From Candidatus Faecicola pullistercoris (lineage in GTDB: Bacteria > Bacillota > Clostridia > Christensenellales > CAG-917), in contig DVNW01000024.1 in the NCBI GenBank assembly GCA_018714105.1, forward strand, positions 92,828 through 156,827: a stretch of DNA of 64,000 bases, written 5' to 3'. Positions 57,953 through 64,000 of the stretch are shown here, one piece after another. A program made the position numbers and the translations under genes. Every line of letters starts with the position of its first letter. The stretch's first letter is position 1. The notes under the pieces were generated by a model. It saw only the letters and a program-made list of their open reading frames with translations. It did no database searches and was not told the origin of the DNA.

Positions 57953-59054
57953 TTGACGGATTTTACCGAGCATAAAGCAAAACTCAAAAAACTCAGCGAT
58001 ACCCTGGCATTGGCAGGCGATTCACTTTGACCTCGTCAAGGTGAACGATCGCATAGAAGAACTTGAAAAAACTCAGCACGAAGAAGGGTTCTGGGAAGAC
58101 CTGGACAGAGCGCAGAAAGTAAATAAGGAGCTCAAAAGTCTTCAAACCAAAACGGGCGTGTTTAAAAAATTGCAGGCGCGTATCGATGACGCAGCCGTTC
58201 TTATCGAATTGTGCGAAGATATGGGCGACGATAGCGAAGCGCAGGGTTTAAACGACGAAATCGCATCTTTAACCGAAGATATCGATAAATTGTGGCTTGA
58301 AACCCTGTTCAAAGGCAAGTATGACGGCAGTAACGCCATACTGACTTTGCACGCAGGCGCGGGCGGTACGGAGGCTCAGGACTGGGTAAGCATGCTTTAC
58401 CGCATGTATACGAGATATTTGGAGCGCAACGGTTTCAAGGTAAAAGTGCTGGATATGCTAGACGGCGACGAGGCGGGCATCAAAAGCGTTACCTTCCTCG
58501 CCGAGGGCGACAACGCTTACGGCTATCTCAAAGCCGAAAAGGGCGTGCACAGACTGGTGAGAATTTCGCCTTTCGACAGCAACAGCAGACGGCATACTTC
58601 CTTCGCTTCTCTCGAAGTCATGCCCGAAATAGAGGACGACGCGGAAATCAAAATCTCCCCGGACGAACTTAAAGTGGATACTTACCGCAGCAGCGGCGCG
58701 GGCGGTCAGCACGTCAATAAGACCGAAAGCGCAATCCGAATTACCCATATTCCCACGGGTATCGTGGTAAGCTGTCAGAACGAACGCAGCCAGATTCAGA
58801 ACCGCGAGGTCGCCATGCGCATGCTGATGGGTAAGCTGATAGAAAAACGCGAGCGCGAACAGATGGAAGAGGTAAGCCAGATTAAAGGCGACCTCAAAAA
58901 AATAGAATGGGGCAGTCAGATAAGAAGTTACGTTTTCTGCCCGTATACCATGGTCAAGGATCACCGTACAGGCTACGAAACGGGTAACGTACAGGCCGTT
59001 ATGGACGGATATATCGACGAGTTCATAACCACCTATCTGAAAATGTCGTTGTAA
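57953..59054 (+). CDS. prfB: Peptide chain release factor 2, with programmed +1 frameshift
   Basis: The gene starts at TTG 57953 behind AGAAAGAGGTGAT. The first 25 codons end at an in-frame TGA (58028-58030) in the slippery site CTTTGAC. A +1 shift continues as D-L-V-K-V-N-D-R-I-E-E into the main frame, giving 366 residues in total. Downstream, RISPFDS holds the SPF codon-recognition motif for UGA and UAA, and SSGAGGQHVNKT holds the GGQ peptide-release loop. Low RF2 favours shifting, so the protein controls its own synthesis. The upstream Shine-Dalgarno-like stimulator is weak here. Confidence 0.95.
58015..58031 (+). promoter_or_regulatory. prfB +1 recoding site
   Basis: AGG (58015-58017), a 7-base gap, then CTT TGA C (58025-58031). 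The usual stimulator is an AGGGGG-like element ending 3 bases before CTT; here only AGG is present, and further away. Confidence 0.85.
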
Positions 59055-59056
59055 TT

Positions 59057-60133
59057 ATGGGTTATTACGAAAGCGTAAAAGCGAAATTCGACGCGCTTAA
59101 AGAAAAAAAGGATATTACCGTGCTCGCCATAGAGAGCAGCTGCGACGAGACTGCCGCGGCAGTGGTGAAAAACGGCAGACAGATTCTGTCTAACGTAATC
59201 GCTTCGCAGATTGAAATTCACCGTCGCTTCGGAGGGGTAGTGCCCGAAGTGGCAAGCCGTAACCATACCGCCGCCGTCGGAAAGGTTACCGACGACGCCC
59301 TTAAGCAGGCGGGACTCCGGCTTTCCGACATTGACCTTATAGCCGTCACGTACGGCGCGGGGCTTCTGGGCGCGCTTCTGGTGGGCGTGAGTTACGCCAA
59401 AGGCCTTTCTTACGCCGCGGAAATTCCGCTTATTCCCGTCAGTCATATAAAGGGGCATATAGCGGCTAATTACATAGCCTGCCCGCAACTCGAACCGCCT
59501 TACGTCTGTCTGCTGGCCAGCGGAGGGCATACTGCTCTGCTCAAAGTCGAGGATTACGACAGTTTTACCTTGCTGGGAAGCACGCAGGACGACGCCGCAG
59601 GCGAGGCCTTCGACAAGGTAGCGAGGACTTTGGGGCTGAAATATCCCGGCGGGCCCGAGATAGAAAAGCTGGCATTACAGGGCCGTCCCGTAATAAAATT
59701 TACAAGGCCCCTGGCAAAAGAGGATACTCTGGATTTTTCGTACAGCGGGCTGAAAACGGCCGTTATAAATTACGTGCATAACCGCGCGGCGAAGGGCGAG
59801 GAGATAAACGCGGCAGACGTAGCCGCCAGTTTTCAGAAAACGGCGGTGGACGTGCTTGTGGACAACGCGGCGGCCGCCGTCAGACGGACGAAGACGGATA
59901 CGCTGGTTATCGCGGGCGGAGTAAGCGCGAATACCTATCTCAGAGAGCAGGCCGACAGAGCCGCCGCAAAATACGGGTTCAGGGCGGTATATCCTCCTCT
60001 CGGACTTTGCACGGACAATGCGGCGATGATTGCTTCGGCGGCCTATTTTCTGTTAAGGTCAGGCGAATCCTTTGCAGGGCTCGACCTCGACGCAAAGGCT
60101 ACCGTTCCGCTCGGACAGGCGGATATTACTTAG
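59057..60133 (+). CDS. tsaD: tRNA N6-adenosine threonylcarbamoyltransferase
   Basis: 358 residues. ASKHA-fold protein with AIESSCDETAAAVV, the metal-binding HxxxH in VSHIKGHIAAN, CLLASGGHTALL and VIAGGVSANTYLR. With TsaB, TsaE and TsaC it makes the t6A base at position 37 of ANN-reading tRNAs. tsaB and tsaE are not in the window. It begins 2 bases after prfB and is probably co-transcribed; the N-terminal 20 residues precede the conserved domain. Confidence 0.96.
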   Translation: MGYYESVKAKFDALKEKKDITVLAIESSCDETAAAVVKNGRQILSNVIASQIEIHRRFGGVVPEVASRNHTAAVGKVTDDALKQAGLRLSDIDLIAVTYGAGLLGALLVGVSYAKGLSYAAEIPLIPVSHIKGHIAANYIACPQLEPPYVCLLASGGHTALLKVEDYDSFTLLGSTQDDAAGEAFDKVARTLGLKYPGGPEIEKLALQGRPVIKFTRPLAKEDTLDFSYSGLKTAVINYVHNRAAKGEEINAADVAASFQKTAVDVLVDNAAAAVRRTKTDTLVIAGGVSANTYLREQADRAAAKYGFRAVYPPLGLCTDNAAMIASAAYFLLRSGESFAGLDLDAKATVPLGQADIT

Positions 60134-60167
60134 TATTATCTAGTAAGGATTATACCTTTATTATTTA

Positions 60168-60189
60168 TTCGGGGCGGTTCGGCCCCGAA
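60168..60189 (+). terminator. Hairpin between tsaD and the str cluster (probable terminator)
   Basis: TTCGGGGC (60168-60175), a 6-base loop, GCCCCGAA (60182-60189). The following T content is modest (ACCTTTAATTT), so termination may be partial. Confidence 0.55.
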
Positions 60190-60252
60190 ACCTTTAATTT
60201 GAGTTTTATTGCCCGCAGCGAAAAGTTTTTTGCATTTTCTGCCGTTTTTTCG

Positions 60253-60281
60253 TTGACATATTGACCATTTATTGATAAGAT
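60253..60281 (+). promoter_or_regulatory. str operon promoter
   Basis: TTGACA (60253-60258), a 17-base spacer and TAAGAT (60276-60281), about 60 bases before the L7Ae-like gene. Confidence 0.7.
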
Positions 60282-60340
60282 ATTATGGCTTGTATTATAC
60301 GTACGAGTGTTTTGTCCTTTACGGCAAAACGGTAATTGCC

Positions 60341-60595
60341 ATGAATACTGAAATTGCGCAAATGATTGCTTCCAACGATAAAATCGTGGGAACGAAACAA
60401 GTTATCAAGGGCATCGCCGAGCATACGGTTGGGTGTGTTATCGTAGCCGACGACGCCGACAGGTTTATTCTTGACCGCATCTGCGACGCCGCCGTGCGAC
60501 AGAATATCCGGGTGCTGCACTGTCCGTCCATGGACGAACTGGGCAAAGCCTGCGGTATCGAAGTGGCCGCCGCCGCTTGTGCGATTAAAGCGTAA
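60341..60595 (+). CDS. L7Ae/L30e-family RNA-binding protein (YbxF-like)
   Basis: 84 residues from ATG 60341; the frame is open for 23 further codons upstream, but those overlap the promoter. The fold is the small alpha-beta-alpha L7Ae domain (NDKIVGTKQVIKGIAEHTV, then VIVADDADRFIL). In Bacillus the same position before rpsL is held by YbxF, a K-turn-binding protein that can associate with the ribosome. The ribosome site here is poor. Confidence 0.85.
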   Translation: MNTEIAQMIASNDKIVGTKQVIKGIAEHTVGCVIVADDADRFILDRICDAAVRQNIRVLHCPSMDELGKACGIEVAAAACAIKA

Positions 60596-60667
60596 ACGAT
60601 ATATTAGTGAGTTTATCCCTCGGGTTGCCGGACAAGCTCATCCGATAAATCTTCAAGGAGGTTTGAA

Positions 60668-61039
60668 ATGCCAACTATCAATCAATTAATCAGGCAGGGT
60701 CGTGAAAGACAGACCAAAAAATCCGCTACTCCTATCATGGAACAATGTCCCCAGAAAAGAGGCGTTTGTTTGTCTGTTACCACCACCACCCCTAAAAAGC
60801 CTAACTCTGCTTTGCGTAAGATTGCAAGGGTTCGCCTTGTAAACGGTATGGAAGGTACGGTTTATATTCCCGGTATCGGTCATAACCTGCAAGAGCACAG
60901 CGTAGTTTTGATTCGTGGCGGCAGGGTTAAAGACCTGCCCGGTGTGAGATATCACATCGTTCGCGGCGCGCTCGATACCGCAGGCGTGGCAAAGCGCATG
61001 CAGGCTCGTTCCAAGTACGGCGCCAAGAGGCCTAAATAA
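60668..61039 (+). CDS. rpsL: 30S ribosomal protein S12
   Basis: 123 residues. Highly conserved: [40 protein letters not shown] and [13 protein letters not shown]. The two lysines of KKPNS and RVKDLP linked to streptomycin sensitivity are unchanged. AAGGAGG precedes ATG. S12 helps monitor codon pairing at the A site. It is the second gene of the str cluster. Confidence 0.98.
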   Translation: MPTINQLIRQGRERQTKKSATPIMEQCPQKRGVCLSVTTTTPKKPNSALRKIARVRLVNGMEGTVYIPGIGHNLQEHSVVLIRGGRVKDLPGVRYHIVRGALDTAGVAKRMQARSKYGAKRPK

Positions 61040-61082
61040 TTTTCGGATGATAACCCAACTATTTTAAAGGAGGTAAACTTTT

Positions 61083-61553
61083 ATGCCAAGAAGAAGCGGC
61101 GTTCCTAAACGTGACGTTCTGCCCGACCCTATATATAACAGCAAAGTCGTTACCAAACTCGTTAATCAGATTATGTACGACGGCAAAAGGGGTACCGCGC
61201 AGAATATCGTTTACAGCGCGTTCGATATCGTTGAAAAGAAATTGTCCCTCGGCGCTATGGAAGTTTTCACCAAAGCGCTGGAAAATATTATGCCCGCTCT
61301 CGAAGTCAAGGCCAGAAGGGTAGGCGGTTCCACTTATCAGGTTCCCCTCGAAATCAGGCCCGACAGAAGACAGACGCTGGGTATCCGCTGGCTCGTTCTG
61401 TTCTCCCGCAAGAGAGGCGAAAAAACCATGGCGGAGAAACTCGCGGGCGAAATTATGGACGCTTACAACAACGCAGGCGCATCGGTGAAGAAGAAAGAAG
61501 ACACGCACCGCATGGCCGAAGCCAACAAGGCGTTTGCGCATTTCCGCTGGTAG
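61083..61553 (+). CDS. rpsG: 30S ribosomal protein S7
   Basis: 156 residues, the standard length. [20 protein letters not shown] and the later [17 protein letters not shown] and [14 protein letters not shown] are typical. S7 nucleates the 30S head on the 3' domain of 16S rRNA and, in E. coli, represses the str operon. AAAGGAGG precedes ATG. Confidence 0.98.
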   Translation: MPRRSGVPKRDVLPDPIYNSKVVTKLVNQIMYDGKRGTAQNIVYSAFDIVEKKLSLGAMEVFTKALENIMPALEVKARRVGGSTYQVPLEIRPDRRQTLGIRWLVLFSRKRGEKTMAEKLAGEIMDAYNNAGASVKKKEDTHRMAEANKAFAHFRW

Positions 61554-61588
61554 CATCGTGATAGGGGGTCATGAAGCAGGAGGTATAA

Positions 61589-63658
61589 ATGGCCAGAACA
61601 TTTACGCTTGACAAAATCAGAAATATCGGCATTATGGCCCACATCGACGCCGGCAAAACCACTACGTCGGAAAGGATTCTGTTCTATACGGGCAGGATTC
61701 ACCGTACGGGCGAAACCCACGAGGGTGCCGCCGTTATGGACTGGATGGTTCAGGAGCAGGAAAGAGGTATTACCATTACTTCTGCCGCTACCACCACTCA
61801 GTGGAAGGGACACAGAATCAATCTGATAGACACCCCCGGACACGTGGATTTTACCGTCGAAGTAGAAAGAAGTCTGCGCATTCTCGACGGCGCCGTAGCG
61901 CTTTTCTGCGCAAAGGGCGGAGTCGAGCCTCAGTCCGAAACCGTTTGGCGGCAGGCTGACAAATACCACGTTCCGAGACTCGCGTTCGTAAACAAAATGG
62001 ATATTCTGGGCGCGAATTTCCATAACGCGGTGAACATGATGCGCGAAAGACTCAAAACCAACGCCGTGCCCATAGAATTGCCTATCGGTAAAGAAAGCGA
62101 TTTTATCGGCGTTATCGACCTTGTTACAAACAAGGCCGTCATATACAAGGACGAACAGGGCATTCAGTTCGACGTCGTCGACATTCCCGAGAACATGAAG
62201 GCCGAAGCCGAGCAGGCCAGATACGAACTTATCGAAGCCGTTGCCGATTTCGACGATACCATTCTCGAAAAGTGCCTCGAAGGTCAGGAAGTTACCGCCG
62301 AAGAACTTCGTCCCGCAATAAGAAAGGCTACCATCAGCCTGAAAATGACTCCCGTTCTTTGCGGCAGCGCTTACCGTAACAAGGGCGTTCAGAGTCTGCT
62401 TGACGCAATTATCGAGTATCTGCCTTCCCCCCTCGATATACCCAGTATTACGGGTACCAACCCGAGGACGGGCAAGGTCGAAGCCCGTCACAGCGACGAC
62501 AAAGAACCTTTTGCGGCTTTGCTGTTCAAGGTCATGGCCGACCCCTTTGTGGGAAAACTGGCCTTTACGCGCATTTACAGCGGCGTATTGAAGAGCGGTT
62601 CGTACATTTACAACGCAAATAAGGACAAAAAGGAAAGAGTAGGTCGCATTCTCAGAATGCACGCCAACAACAGGGAGGACCTCGAAGAGGCTTACGCAGG
62701 AGACATAATCGCCATAGTCGGCCTTAAAGAAAGCGGCACGGGCGATACGCTGTGCGATCAGGCTCATCCCGTTTCGCTCGAAAGCATGGAATTTCCCGAG
62801 CCCGTTATCAGGGTTGCAATCGAGCCCAAGACCAAAGCCGGTCAGGAAAAAATGGGTATAGCTCTTCAGAAACTCTCCGAGGAAGATCCCACCTTCAAGG
62901 CTTATACCGACAAGGAAACGGGGCAGACCATCATCGCGGGTATGGGCGAGCTTCACCTCGAAATCATAGTCGACAGGCTGCTCAGAGAGTTCAAGGTCGA
63001 GGCCAACGTCGGTCAGCCGCAGGTCGCTTACCGCGAAACCATCAGAAAATCGGTTAAGAAGCAGGGTAAATTCGTGCGTCAGTCCGGCGGTAAAGGTCAA
63101 TACGGCGACTGTACGATTATTCTCGAACCTCAGGAACCCGGCAAGGGTTACGAATTCGTCGACGAGACTGTCGGCGGCTGCATCCCCAAAGAGTATATCC
63201 CCGCAATCAGCGCGGGTATCAAGGAGGCCGCTCTGTCGGGCGTTCTGGCGGGATACGAGGTCGTGGACTTCAAGGTAAGGCTTATCGAAGGCAGCTACCA
63301 CGAGGTGGACTCTTCCGAAATGGCTTACAAAATCGCGGGTTCGATAGCCTTCAAAGAGGCTGCGAAAGAGGCGGCTCCCGTATTGCTCGAACCTATTATG
63401 TCCGTAGAAGTTATCCTGCCCGAAGAATATCTCGGCGCGGGCATGGGAAGTATTACCGGCAGAAGAGGTCAGCTTAAAGGTACCGAAATCAGAAACGGCT
63501 CTCAGGTCATCGACGCAGAGGTTCCGCTTTCCGAAATGTTCGGTTACGCCACCGCTCTCAGAAGCCTTACTCAGGGACGTGCGAACTTCACTATGCAGTT
63601 CAGCCACTACGCCGAAGTGCCGAAGTCGGTGTCCGAAAAAATCATCGGCAAAAAATAA
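61589..63658 (+). CDS. fusA: Elongation factor G
   Basis: 689 residues with all five domains. G1 is [16 protein letters not shown]3 is DTPGHVDF and G4 is NKMD; the domain IV loop region follows [20 protein letters not shown]. It drives tRNA-mRNA translocation and, with RRF, ribosome recycling. AGGAGG precedes ATG, 35 bases after rpsG. A CACCTT/AAGGTG hairpin lies in the 79-base gap before tuf (63671-63685), without a T-run. Confidence 0.98.
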   Translation: MARTFTLDKIRNIGIMAHIDAGKTTTSERILFYTGRIHRTGETHEGAAVMDWMVQEQERGITITSAATTTQWKGHRINLIDTPGHVDFTVEVERSLRILDGAVALFCAKGGVEPQSETVWRQADKYHVPRLAFVNKMDILGANFHNAVNMMRERLKTNAVPIELPIGKESDFIGVIDLVTNKAVIYKDEQGIQFDVVDIPENMKAEAEQARYELIEAVADFDDTILEKCLEGQEVTAEELRPAIRKATISLKMTPVLCGSAYRNKGVQSLLDAIIEYLPSPLDIPSITGTNPRTGKVEARHSDDKEPFAALLFKVMADPFVGKLAFTRIYSGVLKSGSYIYNANKDKKERVGRILRMHANNREDLEEAYAGDIIAIVGLKESGTGDTLCDQAHPVSLESMEFPEPVIRVAIEPKTKAGQEKMGIALQKLSEEDPTFKAYTDKETGQTIIAGMGELHLEIIVDRLLREFKVEANVGQPQVAYRETIRKSVKKQGKFVRQSGGKGQYGDCTIILEPQEPGKGYEFVDETVGGCIPKEYIPAISAGIKEAALSGVLAGYEVVDFKVRLIEGSYHEVDSSEMAYKIAGSIAFKEAAKEAAPVLLEPIMSVEVILPEEYLGAGMGSITGRRGQLKGTEIRNGSQVIDAEVPLSEMFGYATALRSLTQGRANFTMQFSHYAEVPKSVSEKIIGKK

Positions 63659-63737
63659 CCCGAATTCATTCACCTTTTTAAGGTGTCTAAATTAAATAAA
63701 ACCAAAAGTTACTAGAATTTGTAGGAGGAACTTTAAA

Positions 63738-64000
63738 ATGGCAAAATCTAAATTCGAAAGAACCAAACCCCACGTCAACATTGGTACTATCGGCCACGTT
63801 GACCACGGCAAAACCACTCTTACCGCCGCTATCACCATGTACAGCGCTTCGGTAGGTAATGCCAAAGTTATGAAGTACGACGAAATCGACAAGGCTCCCG
63901 AAGAGAAAGCCAGAGGTATAACAATCAACACCGCTCACGTCGAGTACGAAACCGCTACCCGTCACTACGCGCACGTTGACTGCCCCGGCCACGCCGACTA
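63738..64000 (+). CDS. tuf: Elongation factor Tu, 3' end outside the window
   Basis: The first 87 residues are visible. [20 protein letters not shown], the P-loop [10 protein letters not shown], the switch I region [17 protein letters not shown] and the start of DCPGHADY are all standard. It follows TAGGAGGA. EF-Tu carries aminoacyl-tRNA to the ribosome. The reading frame continues past the right edge. Confidence 0.98.
   Translation, partial: MAKSKFERTKPHVNIGTIGHVDHGKTTLTAAITMYSASVGNAKVMKYDEIDKAPEEKARGITINTAHVEYETATRHYAHVDCPGHAD

Noticed and set aside
58041-59054. Treating prfB as an ordinary gene starting in the downstream frame
   Set aside because: There is no ribosome site at that start, and the 25-codon upstream frame plus CTTTGAC reproduces the classic RF2 recoding arrangement.

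Overview
This 64 kb window looks like a chromosomal piece of an uncultured member of the Clostridia (Bacillota). The evidence is the gene set (SpmA/SpmB, RqcP, RecD2, a ComF-type protein, a TatD-linked radical SAM protein, an L7Ae-like protein in front of rpsL, and an SPFH/zinc-ribbon pair of YdjI/YdjG type), the AAGGAGG-type ribosome binding sites and the standard genetic code. The order or genus cannot be fixed from sequence alone. Cytosolic glycosidases suggest a gut or other glycan-rich habitat (inference). I see no rRNA, tRNA, CRISPR array, phage or insertion sequence.

Bases 1-10.8 kb form a carbohydrate-use region. A GH127-type gene, cut by the left edge, is followed by a GH2 gene. Then come a PH-domain membrane protein, a thioesterase, and a minus-strand TetR regulator with a small membrane protein. 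Divergent from the regulator is a four-gene operon: GH20 hexosaminidase, a mutarotase-like protein, a ROK-like sugar kinase and a PIG-L/LmbE deacetylase. Together these fit intracellular release, phosphorylation and deacetylation of N-acetylhexosamines. No transporter is in view.

Bases 10.8-12.1 kb hold no credible gene but several stem-loops. Next is the most striking feature: one uninterrupted 18.6 kb gene (12140-30748) for a 6,202-residue lipoprotein. After a lipobox signal peptide it has about 15 divergent tandem modules of roughly 300 residues. Each has a recurring beta-rich core and helix-like motif, and most have an Ala/Ser/Asp/Gly linker between them. About eight to ten Ig-like repeats and a short C-terminal domain follow. 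I do not recognise the module family.

Bases 30.8-42.6 kb carry an SPFH/zinc-ribbon pair, a DUF1858 protein with an XRE-cupin regulator, an AI-2E-type permease, spmA-spmB (minus), the coupled cluster metG-tatD-radical SAM-rsmA, and the minus-strand genes for an unknown two-domain protein, bifunctional IspDF and RqcP.

Bases 42.7-64 kb are core information genes on the plus strand: rpoB-rpoC-metK-recD2-comF, secA, a HAD phosphatase, prfB with a programmed frameshift, tsaD, then the str cluster (L7Ae-like, rpsL, rpsG, fusA and a tuf cut by the right edge). In many Firmicutes rpoBC and the str genes are adjacent; here about 10 kb of other genes lies between them.
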